From Burkholderiales bacterium (lineage in GTDB: Bacteria > Pseudomonadota > Gammaproteobacteria > Burkholderiales > SG8-41), in contig JAUXYA010000015.1 in assembly GCA_030684405.1 (NCBI GenBank), positions 1-64,000 on the forward strand: DNA of 64,000 nucleotides, in the 5' to 3' direction. Positions 16,868 to 27,065 of this stretch are shown piece by piece. The notes beneath the pieces were generated by a model, which searched no databases, was not told the DNA's origin, and saw nothing but the letters and a program-made list of their open reading frames with translations. The position numbers and the translations under genes are program-made. Each line of letters opens with the position of its first letter. Position 1 is the stretch's first letter.

Positions 16868-18388
16868 ATGGAGTTGCTCGACAACCTGATGCTGGGCTTT
16901 TCGGTTGCCGTCACCCCGACCAATCTTTTTTATTGTGCGCTGGGTGTGACCCTGGGAACCCTGATCGGTGTGCTGCCGGGTATCGGCGCGGTCGCGACGA
17001 TGGGCATGCTGCTGCCGATCACCTTCACGCTGCCGCCGACTTCGGCGCTGATTATGCTTGCGGGGCTGTATTACGGATCGCAGTATGGCGGGTCAACAAC
17101 GGCCATCCTGGTGAATATCCCGGGAACCGCTTCCTCGTCGGTGATCTGCCTTGACGGCCACCCGATGGCAAAGCAGGGGCGCGCCGGGCCGGCGCTGGTG
17201 ATCACTACTCTGGCATCGTTCCTGGGTGGCAGTGTGGCCATTCTGCTGATCGCGATGCTGGGGCCACCCCTCTCGGAGATGGCTCTCAAGTTCGGTTCGC
17301 CCGAATATTTTACGCTGATGACCATGGCGCTGACCGCCGCCGCCGCGCTCGCCCATGGCTCGCTGATCAAGGGCATTGCCATGGTGGTGCTCGGCGTGCT
17401 GCTGGGCGTGGTTGGCACGGACGTCAATTCGGGCATGTCACGCCTGACCTTTGGTGCGACCTCACTGTCCGACGGCATTCATTTCGTGGTCATCGTCATC
17501 GGCCTCTTCGGTGTCGGCGAACTGCTGCGCAATCTTGAGCCCGAAAGCGACAAGACGCGGCGCAAGTTCACGTCGCGCATCCCGTGGCGGGACCTGATAC
17601 CGACAAGGAAGGACATGCGGATGTCATGGAAACCGGCATTGCGCGGCCTCACGATCGGGTCGTTCTTCGGCATACTGCCCGGTACCGGCGCCTCCATGGC
17701 GTCGTTCAGCACTTACGCGATCGAAAAGAAAATTGCGAAAGACCCTTCTCGTTTTGGTAAAGGAGCGATCGAGGGCATTGCGGGGCCGGAGGCTGCCAAC
17801 AATGCCTGCGCCCAGACCTCCTTCATCCCGACACTGAGCCTGGGTATCCCGGGCAGCGCGGCGATGGCGTTGATGCTGGGTGCGATGACCATACACGGCA
17901 TCCAGCCGGGCCCGCAGGTGATGGTAAGCAACCCCGATCTGTTCTGGGGCCTGATTGCCAGCATGTGGATCGGCAACCTGATGCTCCTGATGCTGAATTT
18001 CCCGATGGTCGGTATCTGGGTGCGGTTGCTGGCTGTTCCTTACCGGATATTGTTTCCTGCGATCGTGGCCTTTTGCGGGATCGGGATTTACAGCCTCGCC
18101 AACAATCCCTTCGACCTTATCCTGGTGAGTGGTTTCGGCCTCGTGGGCTACCTGTTCATCAAGCTCAAATGTGAGCCCGCTCCGCTGGTGCTTGGTTTCA
18201 TTCTGGGGCCCCTGGTCGAAGAGAACCTGCGCCGCGCGCTGCTGATTTCACGTGGCGATTTCTCGGTTTTCTTCACGCGCCCGCTGAGCCTTACTTTCAT
18301 TATTCTGACAGTGATCCTGCTGTGCGCGGTCACGCTGCCCGATATCATCCGGGCCTGGCGCGGGCGCGATTCCAAGGGCAGGGTATAG
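16868..18388 (+). CDS. tctA: Tripartite tricarboxylate transporter permease TctA
   Basis: The 506-residue protein has about 11-12 membrane segments and the TctA signatures GTLIGVLPGIGAVATMGMLL, YGSQYGGSTTAILVNIPGTA and, in the second half, FFGILPGTGASMASFSTYA with GPEAANNACAQTSFIPTLSL. TctA is the large ion-driven subunit that takes substrate from a Bug/TctC receptor. A TctB subunit (four-helix, about 150 residues) would normally precede it, but none is encoded here. The gene starts after GAGGAG and is followed by a receptor gene. Confidence 0.94.
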   Translation: MELLDNLMLGFSVAVTPTNLFYCALGVTLGTLIGVLPGIGAVATMGMLLPITFTLPPTSALIMLAGLYYGSQYGGSTTAILVNIPGTASSSVICLDGHPMAKQGRAGPALVITTLASFLGGSVAILLIAMLGPPLSEMALKFGSPEYFTLMTMALTAAAALAHGSLIKGIAMVVLGVLLGVVGTDVNSGMSRLTFGATSLSDGIHFVVIVIGLFGVGELLRNLEPESDKTRRKFTSRIPWRDLIPTRKDMRMSWKPALRGLTIGSFFGILPGTGASMASFSTYAIEKKIAKDPSRFGKGAIEGIAGPEAANNACAQTSFIPTLSLGIPGSAAMALMLGAMTIHGIQPGPQVMVSNPDLFWGLIASMWIGNLMLLMLNFPMVGIWVRLLAVPYRILFPAIVAFCGIGIYSLANNPFDLILVSGFGLVGYLFIKLKCEPAPLVLGFILGPLVEENLRRALLISRGDFSVFFTRPLSLTFIILTVILLCAVTLPDIIRAWRGRDSKGRV

Positions 18389-18447
18389 GTCGGAGTCAGG
18401 TCGCAGATTCCCGACCGGCTGCATTTCGTGTTGTCACGGTCGCGCGA

Positions 18448-18491
18448 GGCACCTTGCATTGCTGCGCTTTTCAATGCAAGGTATGCGTGCC
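18448..18491. promoter_or_regulatory. Extended inverted repeat between tctA and its receptor gene
   Basis: ACCTTGCATTG (18451-18461) and its exact complement (18472-18482) form an 11-bp stem, with an outer GGCAC/GTGCC pairing around it. There is no T-run, so it could be an mRNA-stabilising or processing hairpin that sets the permease:receptor ratio, or an operator. No family assigned. Confidence 0.5.
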
Positions 18492-18573
18492 CATCACAAA
18501 ACGGCCGCGTACATAGCATTTCTCAGCAGACTGCCGGGCATTTTTTTAGATACCGTTTTTCGGAGGAGATAGC

Positions 18574-19581
18574 ATGAACACATATCAATACAGGAATTTC
18601 GTGTGCAGTTTTGACCGTGGTTTTGCAGCTTTGGTGGTGATGGCCATTGTGCTTGCGTTGCTGCCGTTCACCCCGGCCTGGGCCTGGAGTCCCGAGAGAC
18701 CGGTGGAAATCGTCGTTTCTTCTGCACCCGGAGGCAGCAATGACCGTGTTGCACGCCTGATCCAGAAAATTGTGCAGGAGCAGAAGCTGGCTCCGGTTCC
18801 ATTGTCGGTTATCAACAAGCCAGGCGGCAATCAGACCATCTCGCGGGCTTATATCAACCAGAATCCCGGGGATGGGCATTTTCTCGACATCGGCAATCCG
18901 ACCCTCATTTCCAACCAGGTTTTCGGGCGCCAGCGATATGGTGATTTCACGCCGGTGGCATTGATGATCAATGAATTCACGGCAGTGACGGTACGGACGG
19001 ATTCCCCGTTGAAGAATGCGCAGGATCTGATTGCACAGTTGAAGAAGGATCCCGGTTCCGTCGTGGTGGGCGTCAGTAATCTTGGCGGTACCAATCATCT
19101 TGCGCTGTCGATGCTGGCGAAGGCGGGTGGAGTGGATGTCAGGCGTCTCAGGATCGTGGTGTTCAAGACCAATGCCGAGGGCCTGACGGCCTTGATGGGC
19201 GGGCACATCCATCTGGTGGCTTCTGCGGTGGCAACTGCCATGGGACAGGCGCGTGACGGCAAGGTGAAGATACTCTCGGTCAGCGCCCCCCAGCGCATGG
19301 GAGGCGATCTTGCACAGGTACCGACGTTGCGCGAGCAGGGGTATGACGTTTCGCTCTCCAACTGGAGGGCGATCATCGGCCCCAGAGGGCTTAGTGCGGC
19401 ACAGGTCGGATTCTGGGAGGACGCTCTTGCCAAGGTTGTGGCAACCGACGAGTGGAAAAAGTCCCTGGAACAGCAGTTCTGGGACGGCAATTTCCTGCGC
19501 AGCAAGGAGTTCGTCAAATACATGGACAACGAGTATGCGCAGACCAAGACCATCATGACCGAGCTGGGACTGGTCAAATGA
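18574..19581 (+). CDS. TctC-like solute receptor paired with TctA
   Basis: The 335-residue protein has a long N-terminal signal (hydrophobic core AALVVMAIVLALLPF, cleavage around AWAWS) and the Bug fold with PERPVEIVVSSAPGGSNDRVAR, INKPGGNQTISRAYI and QVPTLREQGYDVSLSNWRAI. It is more divergent than the two other intact Bug genes here (SSAPGGSND replaces PFPAGGNAD). Because it lies between tctA and an ornithine-cyclodeaminase family gene, it probably binds the substrate or product of that enzyme. Confidence 0.9.
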   Translation: MNTYQYRNFVCSFDRGFAALVVMAIVLALLPFTPAWAWSPERPVEIVVSSAPGGSNDRVARLIQKIVQEQKLAPVPLSVINKPGGNQTISRAYINQNPGDGHFLDIGNPTLISNQVFGRQRYGDFTPVALMINEFTAVTVRTDSPLKNAQDLIAQLKKDPGSVVVGVSNLGGTNHLALSMLAKAGGVDVRRLRIVVFKTNAEGLTALMGGHIHLVASAVATAMGQARDGKVKILSVSAPQRMGGDLAQVPTLREQGYDVSLSNWRAIIGPRGLSAAQVGFWEDALAKVVATDEWKKSLEQQFWDGNFLRSKEFVKYMDNEYAQTKTIMTELGLVK

Positions 19582-19596
19582 ACGCTGATTTCTGCA

Positions 19597-20673
19597 ATGG
19601 CTGATGATCTGCTGCTGCTCGACAACGACGAGATCGCGGGCGTATTCGATCTCGGGGCCTGCATGAGTGCGCTGGAGAAGGCCTATCGGGCGGCGGCGGA
19701 TGGCCGTGCCGTCGAGCGTGCACGCAGCCAGACCCGGGTGCCGCTGGACGAGCCGGGCGTCACCTATTGCTTCAAGAGCATGGAGGGCGCTCTGGTCGGC
19801 GACGGCTACATGACTCTGCGCCTCACCTCCGATGCCGTGTTTGAGGGCAAGGTGGACGGCAGGGCGCGCCGCGAGAAATTGGCGCGCGGTCCCGGTGGGA
19901 CCTATTGCGGGTTGATCATGCTGTTCAGCACCCGCGATGTCGTGCCGTTAGCGATGCTTCATGATGGCCTGATCCAGCTTGCGCGCGTCGCCTGCACCAG
20001 CGCGCTGAGCGTGCGCTTGCTGGCGCGCGAGGATGCTTCCGACCTCGCCCTGCTCGGTGCCGGCGAACAGGCTTGGTGGCATCTCAGGGCCGCTGCTGCG
20101 GTGCGCGGGCTGAAGCGGGTGAGAATTTACAGTCCGAGAGCGGAGCGCCGCGAGTCCCTTGCCGCCAGGGCGCGGGACGAACTCGGTATCGCGGCCGCAG
20201 CAGTCGCCTCGGCGAAGGATGCGGTCAGCGGCGCGGACATCGTGATTGCCGCGACCAATGCCAGCGAGCCGGTGCTCGACGGGCACTGGCTCTCGCCCGG
20301 CGCGCATGTCGTGTCCATCGTCAGCGGCGACAAGGGCAGCACCCGGCGTGAGCTTGATGACGAGACGATGCGCCGCGCGGCGCTGGTGGTGGCGCATTCG
20401 AAGTCGGGGGCGATCGAGCACCGCAACGGCGACCTTGCGGGGCCGGTGGATGCCGGAATACTCTGCTGGGAAAAAATCATCGATCTGCCCGACCTCGTGG
20501 CTGGCAATTCTCCTCGTCGCAAGAACCGTGATGACATCACGGTATTCAAGAACAACGGGGGTACGGGGCTGCAGTTCGCGGCGGTCGGGCCGGTGGTCTA
20601 CGAGAGAGCGCGCGCCGCGGGTGTCGGCCGCAAACTGCCGGTGGGATGGTTCATGGAAAGCATGAAGTCCTGA
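19597..20673 (+). CDS. Ornithine cyclodeaminase / mu-crystallin family protein
   Basis: The 358-residue protein begins MADDLLLLDNDEIAGVFDLG and shows the OCD/mu-crystallin features: MTLRLTSDA, a central Rossmann motif LALLGAGEQAWWHLRAAAAV, SGADIVIAATNASEPVL and GAHVVSIVSGDKGSTRRELDD. Members use NAD(P) as ornithine cyclodeaminases, ketimine reductases, or amino-acid dehydrogenases. It starts 15 nt after the receptor stop, so a TctA-receptor-OCD operon for an amino or imino acid is likely. Confidence 0.88.
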   Translation: MADDLLLLDNDEIAGVFDLGACMSALEKAYRAAADGRAVERARSQTRVPLDEPGVTYCFKSMEGALVGDGYMTLRLTSDAVFEGKVDGRARREKLARGPGGTYCGLIMLFSTRDVVPLAMLHDGLIQLARVACTSALSVRLLAREDASDLALLGAGEQAWWHLRAAAAVRGLKRVRIYSPRAERRESLAARARDELGIAAAAVASAKDAVSGADIVIAATNASEPVLDGHWLSPGAHVVSIVSGDKGSTRRELDDETMRRAALVVAHSKSGAIEHRNGDLAGPVDAGILCWEKIIDLPDLVAGNSPRRKNRDDITVFKNNGGTGLQFAAVGPVVYERARAAGVGRKLPVGWFMESMKS

Positions 20674-20688
20674 TCTGCGAAACCGCAA

Positions 20689-20719
20689 AAAAAACGGCCG
20701 GGATCACCGGCCGTTTTTT
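20689..20719. terminator. Strong bidirectional terminator
   Basis: AAAAAACGGCCGG, loop GATCA, CCGGCCGTTTTTT forms a 13-bp perfect stem with A- and T-tracts on either side. It serves the OCD gene on the plus strand and hppA on the minus strand. Confidence 0.92.
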
Positions 20720-20739
20720 ATGGCTGAAGCGTGCCCTTT

Positions 20740-22809
20740 TTACAGCAGCGGCACGATCAGCAGTGCGACGATGTTGATGATCTTGATCAGTGGATTGATC
20801 GCGGGGCCCGCAGTGTCCTTGTAGGGATCACCCACGGTGTCGCCGGTGACCGCCGCCTTGTGGGCTTCGGAACCCTTGCCGCCGTGGTTGCCGTCCTCAA
20901 TGTATTTCTTGGCATTGTCCCAGGCGCCACCGCCGGTACACATGGAAATGGCGACAAAGAGGCCGGTGACGATGGTGCCCATCAGCATGCCCCCCAGTGC
21001 CTGGATGCCGGCATCCCTGCCCATCAATGCGCCGACGATGAAGGCGACAGCGACCGGAGCCAGCACCGGCAGCAGCGAGGGCACGATCATTTCCTTGATC
21101 GCGGAACGGGTCAGCATGTCCACTGCGCGCGAATAATCGGGCTTGGCAGTGCCTTCCATGATGCCTTTGATTTCCTTGAACTGGCGGCGTACCTCAACGA
21201 CCACTGAGCCGGCAGCGCGGCCGACAGCTTCCATCGCCATCGCACCGAACAGGTAGGGGATCATGCCGCCGACGAAGAGGCCGATGATGACCGCGGGGTT
21301 CGACAGGTCGAAGCTGACGACGCGGCCGGTTTCCGCGATCTTGTGGGTGTAGTCGGCGAACAGCACCAGCGCGGCGAGGCCGGCGGAGCCGATGGCATAA
21401 CCCTTGGTCACCGCCTTGGTGGTGTTGCCCACGGCGTCCAGCGGGTCGGTCACGTCGCGCACCGATTTCGGCATTTCCGACATCTCGGCGATGCCGCCGG
21501 CGTTGTCGGTGATCGGGCCGTAGGCGTCCAGCGCGACGATGATGCCGGCCATCGACAGCATCGAGGTGGCGGCGATCGCGATGCCGTAGAGACCGCCCAG
21601 CGTGTACGACACGTAGATTGCCACGCACACTGCCAGCACCGGCCAGGCAGTGGAGCGCATAGACACGCCGAGGCCGGCGATTATGTTGGTACCGTGGCCG
21701 GTGGTCGAGGCCGCCGCGACATGGCGCACCGGCGCGTACTGGGTGCCGGTGTAATACTCGGTGATCCACACCATGAATGCGGTCAGTACGAGGCCGACGA
21801 CGGCGGAGCCGTAGAGCTTCAGCACCGATAACTGCGGATAATGCTCGCTGATGTTGCCGAGCATCCAGCTGGTGATCGGATAGAAGGCGATCAGCGCCAG
21901 CCCGCCGGCGACGATCAGGCCGCGGTAGAGTGCGCCCATGATGTTCTTGCCGTCGGAAGTCTTGACGAAAAAGGCGCCGATGATCGAGGCGATGATGGCG
22001 AAGCCCCCGAGCACCAGCGGATACATCACCGCGCCCTGCACGATTTCGGGCTTGGGCAGCATCAGCGCCGCCAGCACCATGGTCGCGATGATGGTCACGG
22101 CGTAGGTTTCGAACAGGTCGGCGGCCATGCCGGCGCAATCGCCGACGTTGTCACCGACGTTGTCGGCGATCACTGCCGGGTTGCGCGGGTCATCTTCCGG
22201 AATGCCGGCTTCGACCTTGCCCACCAGATCGGCGCCGACGTCCGCGCCCTTGGTGAAGATGCCACCGCCGAGGCGCGCGAAGATAGAGATCAGTGAGGAG
22301 CCGAAGGCGAGACCGATCAGCGGCTTGATGACGTCGCTCATTTTCGCGTCGGCACCTGCGGTCGAGGTCAGGTACCAGAAAAACAGTACGGTACCGAGCA
22401 GGCCGAGGCCGACCACCAGCATCCCTGTGATCGCGCCGCCACGGAAGGCGACATCGAGCGCAGGGTTGATGCCGCGGCGTGCGGCCTCGGCGGTGCGCAC
22501 ATTGGCGCGTACAGACACGTTCATGCCGATGTAGCCTGCGGCACCGGAGAGCACGGCGCCGACCGCGAACGCGGCGGCAGTGGGGCCGCCGAGTGCAACC
22601 CAGATCAGCACCAACAGCACTGCGCCGACGATGCCGATGGTGGTGTACTGGCGGTTGAGGTAAGCCTGGGCGCCGGCCTGGATGGCCGCAGCGATTTCGC
22701 GCATGCGGTCATTGCCGTCCGGTTGGGCGACGATCCAGCGGATCGACACCACGCCGTAGATAAGCGCGGCGACGGCGCAGACCAGCGCAAAAATCAAACC
22801 TTCCGTCAT
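20740..22809 (-). CDS. hppA: Membrane-bound H+-translocating pyrophosphatase
   Basis: The 689-residue protein has about 16 membrane segments and the catalytic signatures [20 protein letters not shown] and [20 protein letters not shown]. In the K+-dependence motif it reads GNTTKA, and lysine in the place of alanine marks the K+-independent subfamily. It couples PPi hydrolysis to proton export across the cytoplasmic membrane, saving energy otherwise lost by the soluble PPase. It is the last gene of a run including pfp and adk. Confidence 0.96.
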   Translation of the reverse strand: MTEGLIFALVCAVAALIYGVVSIRWIVAQPDGNDRMREIAAAIQAGAQAYLNRQYTTIGIVGAVLLVLIWVALGGPTAAAFAVGAVLSGAAGYIGMNVSVRANVRTAEAARRGINPALDVAFRGGAITGMLVVGLGLLGTVLFFWYLTSTAGADAKMSDVIKPLIGLAFGSSLISIFARLGGGIFTKGADVGADLVGKVEAGIPEDDPRNPAVIADNVGDNVGDCAGMAADLFETYAVTIIATMVLAALMLPKPEIVQGAVMYPLVLGGFAIIASIIGAFFVKTSDGKNIMGALYRGLIVAGGLALIAFYPITSWMLGNISEHYPQLSVLKLYGSAVVGLVLTAFMVWITEYYTGTQYAPVRHVAAASTTGHGTNIIAGLGVSMRSTAWPVLAVCVAIYVSYTLGGLYGIAIAATSMLSMAGIIVALDAYGPITDNAGGIAEMSEMPKSVRDVTDPLDAVGNTTKAVTKGYAIGSAGLAALVLFADYTHKIAETGRVVSFDLSNPAVIIGLFVGGMIPYLFGAMAMEAVGRAAGSVVVEVRRQFKEIKGIMEGTAKPDYSRAVDMLTRSAIKEMIVPSLLPVLAPVAVAFIVGALMGRDAGIQALGGMLMGTIVTGLFVAISMCTGGGAWDNAKKYIEDGNHGGKGSEAHKAAVTGDTVGDPYKDTAGPAINPLIKIINIVALLIVPLL

Positions 22810-22966
22810 GATTACTCCTAAGCTATTGTTTTAATTGATAAAATTACAGGCGCAAGGCCGGGGGTCTCCGGGATTCCCGGAAAGCCACAAATTTACGGAC
22901 GGCGCATTATAAAACCGGACGCCGCCGGCCTCCACACGAAATGCGGTGTTTGCTGCTGATTTGGCT

Positions 22967-24247
22967 CTAGATTTTGGTTTTGGCCGGAGTTTGCCATCCG
23001 GACTGCAGGTGGCGGCGCAATGGCTGCAGCCGCAGGCGGGCATGCACCGGCAGGCCATCGCTGAATGGCGGCCAGGCTTCGCCACGGATCAGCGGCGCGA
23101 AATAACGGCGTGCCGGCGCGGTCAGGCGGTAGCCGTCCGCAGTGAGGAAACTGCGGGGCAGGCGTTTCTCGCGGTTCATGATCCGTGTGAGGGAGGCCGG
23201 CGCGATTTGCCAGCGGCAGGGCAGGCCGCCGTTACGGCGGAATACCGGCATCACGTCGCTGTGTCCCTGCAATGCGTATTCGACGGCGCTGCGGCCGGCA
23301 GCATAGGCCTGCTCGACATCCGTTTTTGAAGCGAGGTGACGGGCCGCCCGCTGCACATAATCGAGCACGCTCCAGTGCACCTTGACCCCCAAGGCCTTGC
23401 GCAGCATGGCTGCAATCAGCGGCGCGACGCCGCCGAGCTGTTCGTGGCCGGGGATGCCATCACCGCCGGCCTGGGTCAGGCGGCGGCCGTCGCGCAGGCA
23501 GATGCCTTCCGCGACCGCGACCGCGCACCAGCCATGGCGCTCTACGCGCGACCGGACCGCGGCGATGAACTGGCGCCGGTTGAAAGGCACCTCAGGCACC
23601 AGCAGCAGCAAGGGCCCGTCCTCACCGGCTGGAAGGGCCATGCCGCAGGCTGCAGCGATCCATCCGGTGTAGCGGCCCATGACCTCCATGACGAACACCT
23701 TGGTCGAGCTGTTTGCCATTGACGCGAGGTCAGCCATGGCCTCGCGCAGGCTGGTCGCTACGTACTTGGCTACCGAGCCAAAGCCGGGGCTGAAGTCGGA
23801 GCCAACGATGTCATTGTCGATTGTTTTTGGTATTGCGATCGAGATCACCGGCTGACCGAGATGCGGCAATATCGTGGCGATTTGATGCGCGGTCTCGGCG
23901 GAACCGTTGCCGCCGTTATAGAAAAAGTAGCCGATGTCGTGGGCGCGGAACACTGCGGCCAGCCGCTGAAAATGGGCAAGTCCCTGCGGCAGCGGTGGCA
24001 GATCGTAGCGGCAGGAGCCGAAAATGCCGCCCGGGGTATGCATCAGGGCGCGGATGGCGGTTGCCGGTTCGAAGCTCGTGTCGACCAGATCCTCGTCGAG
24101 TGCGCCGAGGATACCGTTGCGTGCGGCGTAAACATGGCCGATTCGGGCACGGTTGCGGCGCGCGGTTTCGATCACGCCGCAGGCGCTGGCATTGATGGTG
24201 GCGGTGACGCCGCCGGATTGGGCGTAGAGAACGTTTTTTGCGGGCAC
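22967..24247 (-). CDS. pfp: 6-phosphofructokinase, PPi-dependent type
   Basis: I choose the GTG start giving MPAKNVLYAQSGGVTATINA (426 residues), since the longer frame overlaps adk. The PFK fold is clear: YAQSGGVTA, FYNGGNGSAETAH, PKTIDNDIVGSDFSPGFGSV, MEVMGRYTGW. PKTIDND with lysine is characteristic of pyrophosphate-dependent enzymes. However, the loop normally reading GG(D/N)DS is GGNGS here, with glycine at the position whose aspartate excludes ATP, so phosphoryl donor choice is uncertain. Position next to hppA favours PPi: PPi-PFK and H+-PPase are often co-encoded and exchange PPi reversibly in glycolysis. Confidence 0.9.
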   Translation of the reverse strand: MPAKNVLYAQSGGVTATINASACGVIETARRNRARIGHVYAARNGILGALDEDLVDTSFEPATAIRALMHTPGGIFGSCRYDLPPLPQGLAHFQRLAAVFRAHDIGYFFYNGGNGSAETAHQIATILPHLGQPVISIAIPKTIDNDIVGSDFSPGFGSVAKYVATSLREAMADLASMANSSTKVFVMEVMGRYTGWIAAACGMALPAGEDGPLLLLVPEVPFNRRQFIAAVRSRVERHGWCAVAVAEGICLRDGRRLTQAGGDGIPGHEQLGGVAPLIAAMLRKALGVKVHWSVLDYVQRAARHLASKTDVEQAYAAGRSAVEYALQGHSDVMPVFRRNGGLPCRWQIAPASLTRIMNREKRLPRSFLTADGYRLTAPARRYFAPLIRGEAWPPFSDGLPVHARLRLQPLRRHLQSGWQTPAKTKI

Positions 24248-24269
24248 GGCGCGATTGGCAGATGCCGGC

Positions 24270-24956
24270 TTATTTTTCGTTGCCCTGGATGCGCGCAGTA
24301 TGAGACTCGATGGCGGCAAATATCTTGTCGCGGATGTGCTCGACCGAGCCGCGGCCGTAGATGTTGACGTAATGCGGCGCGCGCGGATCGCCGCTGGAAG
24401 CCCAACTGAGATAGTAATTGATCAGCGGTTTGGTCTGCTCATGGTAGGTCTGGATGCGACGTTTGACCGTATCCTCGTTGTCATCGCTGCGCTGAATCAG
24501 GGGCTCGCCGGTGACATCGTCCTTTCCGGGCACGCGCGGCGGTTTGAACTCAATGTGGTAGGAGCGGCCCGATGTCAGGTGCACACGCCGGCCGCTCATA
24601 CGCCGCAGGATTTCGCCATCGCCTACTTCGATCTCGATGACGAAATTAATGTCGATGCCGGCCTGGCGCAGGGCTTCGGCCTGCGGCAGTGTGCGCGGAA
24701 AGCCGTCCATGATGAAACCGGTTTTGCAGTCCGGCGCCTTGATGCGCTCTTTCACCAGTTCGATGACCAGATGGTCGGGGACCAGGGCGCCGCGATCCAT
24801 GTAACCGCGAACTTCGTTGCCGAGCGGACTGTTCGCCTTCATCGCCGCGCGCAGCATGTCGCCGGTCGATATCTGGGGAATCCTGTATCGATCGATCAGG
24901 AATTGGGCCTGGGTACCTTTACCGGCACCGGGCAGGCCGAGCAGGAGTATGCGCAT
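24270..24956 (-). CDS. adk: Adenylate kinase
   Basis: From ATG at [20 protein letters not shown] the enzyme is 228 residues, including a long LID. The P-loop [30 protein letters not shown] and the [19 protein letters not shown] with [10 protein letters not shown] are all present. The LID lacks the four-cysteine zinc knuckle. It balances AMP, ADP and ATP. The gene is downstream of kdsB, an arrangement common in betaproteobacteria. Confidence 0.97.
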   Translation of the reverse strand: MRILLLGLPGAGKGTQAQFLIDRYRIPQISTGDMLRAAMKANSPLGNEVRGYMDRGALVPDHLVIELVKERIKAPDCKTGFIMDGFPRTLPQAEALRQAGIDINFVIEIEVGDGEILRRMSGRRVHLTSGRSYHIEFKPPRVPGKDDVTGEPLIQRSDDNEDTVKRRIQTYHEQTKPLINYYLSWASSGDPRAPHYVNIYGRGSVEHIRDKIFAAIESHTARIQGNEK

Positions 24957-25034
24957 CGGGGTGCCGTGTTCGAGTTGGGTTGGAGAGTATAGCCGCGTCG
25001 CCGTCGTGCTCAAAATGAGCGGTCGCGGGAGCTG

Positions 25035-25793
25035 TCAGCGGCGCAGCAGTCGGCGCAGTCGCCGCAGGTCTTCCGGCGTGTCAACGCCCGGATGGGGTGC
25101 CGCGGCGGTGATCGCGACGCTGATGCGGTAGCCGTGAGCCAGCGCACGCAGCTGTTCCAGCGCTTCGGCACGCTCGGCGGCTGCCGGCTTCAGCCGGCTG
25201 TAGGCACGAAGAAAGCCGCAGCGGTAGGCATATATCCCGAGGTGGCGCAGGGCGGGAAGCCCGGCCGGCAGGCTGCGGATACCCCGCGCAAAGGCGTCGC
25301 GGGCCCAGGGAATGGGCGCGCGGCTGAAATACAGGGCGTAGCCTTCAGCATCGAGCACGACCTTCACCACATTGGGGCTGGCCATGTCGCGCGCGTCGCG
25401 GATGCGGCAGGCGGCGGTGGCGATGGCGGCCTTGCGGTGCGCCGCAAGGTTTTCGGCGACGCGCCGGATCAGCGCCGGCGCGATCAGCGGTTCGTCGCCC
25501 TGCACGTTGACGACAATGGCGTTCGCCGGCAGGCGCAGCTTCAGCGCCACTTCGGCGAGGCGGTCGGTGCCGGTGACGTGATCCTCACGCGTCATCAGTG
25601 CCTCGTGACCATGGTCGTTCACCGCGTTGGCGATGCGCGTGTCATCGGTGGCGACGATCACGCGCTGTGCACCACTGCGGGCAGCGCGTTCCGCGACGCG
25701 CACGACCATCGGTTTGCCGCCGATATCGGCCAGTGGTTTTCCCGGAAAGCGCGACGAGGCGTGGCGGGCGGGGATGACGACGGTGAATTTCAT
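25035..25793 (-). CDS. kdsB: 3-deoxy-manno-octulosonate cytidylyltransferase (CMP-KDO synthetase)
   Basis: The start [20 protein letters not shown] gives 252 residues. The nucleotidyltransferase signatures are visible: [49 protein letters not shown] and [11 protein letters not shown]. It activates KDO with CTP for lipid A inner-core synthesis in the cytosol. The upstream extension of the frame is only the translated repeat element, so the ATG at 25793 is right. Confidence 0.96.
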   Translation of the reverse strand: MKFTVVIPARHASSRFPGKPLADIGGKPMVVRVAERAARSGAQRVIVATDDTRIANAVNDHGHEALMTREDHVTGTDRLAEVALKLRLPANAIVVNVQGDEPLIAPALIRRVAENLAAHRKAAIATAACRIRDARDMASPNVVKVVLDAEGYALYFSRAPIPWARDAFARGIRSLPAGLPALRHLGIYAYRCGFLRAYSRLKPAAAERAEALEQLRALAHGYRISVAITAAAPHPGVDTPEDLRRLRRLLRR

Positions 25794-25812
25794 TGTTGAG
25801 TGAGGAGTCAGG

Positions 25813-25893
25813 GGTGAACAGTGAACAGTAAGCAGTAAGAGGGGGGCAGTAAGTTGCCGTTTACCGCTCACTGCTTACTGTTCACTGTTCACC
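25813..25893. repeat. Palindrome with heptamer-repeat arms
   Basis: A 24-bp perfect inverted repeat (25813-25836 against 25870-25893) encloses 33 nt. Each arm is itself built from imperfect 7-bp tandem units: GTGAACA, GTGAACA, GTAAGCA. It sits between the Trm112-like gene and kdsB inside an operon and would form a stable hairpin in the transcript. Confidence 0.85.
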
Positions 25894-25894
25894 G

Positions 25895-26077
25895 CTACTG
25901 AATTTCTTCTTCCGGAGGAAGTTTGCGCGCATCCTCCTCCAGCATCACCGGGATGCCGTCCTGGATCGGGTATCCGAGCCTGCAGGGCTTGCAGATGAAT
26001 TCGCCCGCTGCCTTGCGGTAGAGCAAGGGACCCTTGCAGATCGGGCACACCAGTATGTCGAGCAGTTTTTCATCCAT
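25895..26077 (-). CDS. Trm112 family (YcaR-like) protein
   Basis: The 60-residue product [20 protein letters not shown] has the Trm112/YcaR form: CPICKG and a second pair in [20 protein letters not shown]. The four cysteines suggest a zinc-ribbon. Function in bacteria is unclear, perhaps methyltransferase partner. It overlaps the 3' end of lpxK by 8 nt and precedes kdsB, as in many proteobacteria. Confidence 0.93.
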   Translation of the reverse strand: MDEKLLDILVCPICKGPLLYRKAAGEFICKPCRLGYPIQDGIPVMLEEDARKLPPEEEIQ

Positions 26078-27065
26078 GTCGGGCAGTCTGAGAAAGCCGG
26101 GCGGTGATGAGGTCGCCGAGTCGCCCATCGACTTCGGCATCGACGATTAGCGCCCAGTGATTGGTTGTCGCGAATGCCGTGCATTTTACCGCATCCTTCT
26201 CGGTCATCACGACCGGCGCGTCGTCGCCAAAGGCGAGATCCGTGGCACGGAAGGAGTGATGGTCGGGAAAGGGATGTTCAGCGCACTTCAATCCAAGTTC
26301 GCGCAAGTGTGCGAAAAAGCGCTGCGGATTGCCGATGCCGGCAGCGGCATGGACCGGCTTGTCTTGAAAATACGCGACTGTCACCACCTGCTGCGGCTGG
26401 GCCAGGTTGCGGAAGCGATCGCCGTGCAAACGCATCGGCAGGGCCCGGGAAAAAGTTCCGCTGGCGTCGCTGCCATTGATCACCACGGCATTGACCTCCG
26501 CAAGACGCGATGGCGGCTCGCGCAGCGGTCCGGCCGGCAGCAGCCAGCCATTGCCGAGGCCGCGCGCCCCGTCGATCACCGCGATCTCGAAATCGCGCGC
26601 CAGGCGGTAATGCTGCAGACCATCGTCGCTGATGATGACGTCAATGGAGGGGTGCGCCCTGCGCATCGTCTCTGCGGTGGCGGCGCGGTCGACGCCGACC
26701 CAGACCGGGCAGCTCGCGCGTTGCGCCATCATGCAGGGCTCGTCGCCGAAGTCCACGGGCGCGCCATCCGCCGGGACCGGGCGTGGATCGCTGCGCGCGG
26801 CGCCGTAACCGCGGCTGATGATGGCCGGATGCATACCCTTGTGCTGCAGGAATTGCACCAGCCAAAGCACCAGCGGCGTCTTGCCGGTGCCGCCGGCCGT
26901 GATGTTGCCCACAACAATGACCGGCACGCCGGGATGGCGGCTGCGCCGCAGCCCATGCCGCCAGGCGAGCTGGCGCAGAGACACGATTGCGGCAAACAGC
27001 AGCGCAACCGGCAGCAGCAGCCGGCTTTTCAGATTGCGGTGTTGCCAGTGTGTGGGCGCGGGCAT
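26070..27065 (-). CDS. lpxK: Tetraacyldisaccharide 4'-kinase
   Basis: The 331-residue protein has an N-terminal membrane-associated helix ([20 protein letters not shown]) and the Walker [19 protein letters not shown], then [16 protein letters not shown] and [20 protein letters not shown]. It phosphorylates the 4' position of the lipid A disaccharide precursor at the inner membrane. Its neighbours exbBD upstream and kdsB downstream match the envelope-biogenesis order of betaproteobacteria. Confidence 0.96.
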   Translation of the reverse strand: MPAPTHWQHRNLKSRLLLPVALLFAAIVSLRQLAWRHGLRRSRHPGVPVIVVGNITAGGTGKTPLVLWLVQFLQHKGMHPAIISRGYGAARSDPRPVPADGAPVDFGDEPCMMAQRASCPVWVGVDRAATAETMRRAHPSIDVIISDDGLQHYRLARDFEIAVIDGARGLGNGWLLPAGPLREPPSRLAEVNAVVINGSDASGTFSRALPMRLHGDRFRNLAQPQQVVTVAYFQDKPVHAAAGIGNPQRFFAHLRELGLKCAEHPFPDHHSFRATDLAFGDDAPVVMTEKDAVKCTAFATTNHWALIVDAEVDGRLGDLITARLSQTARHG

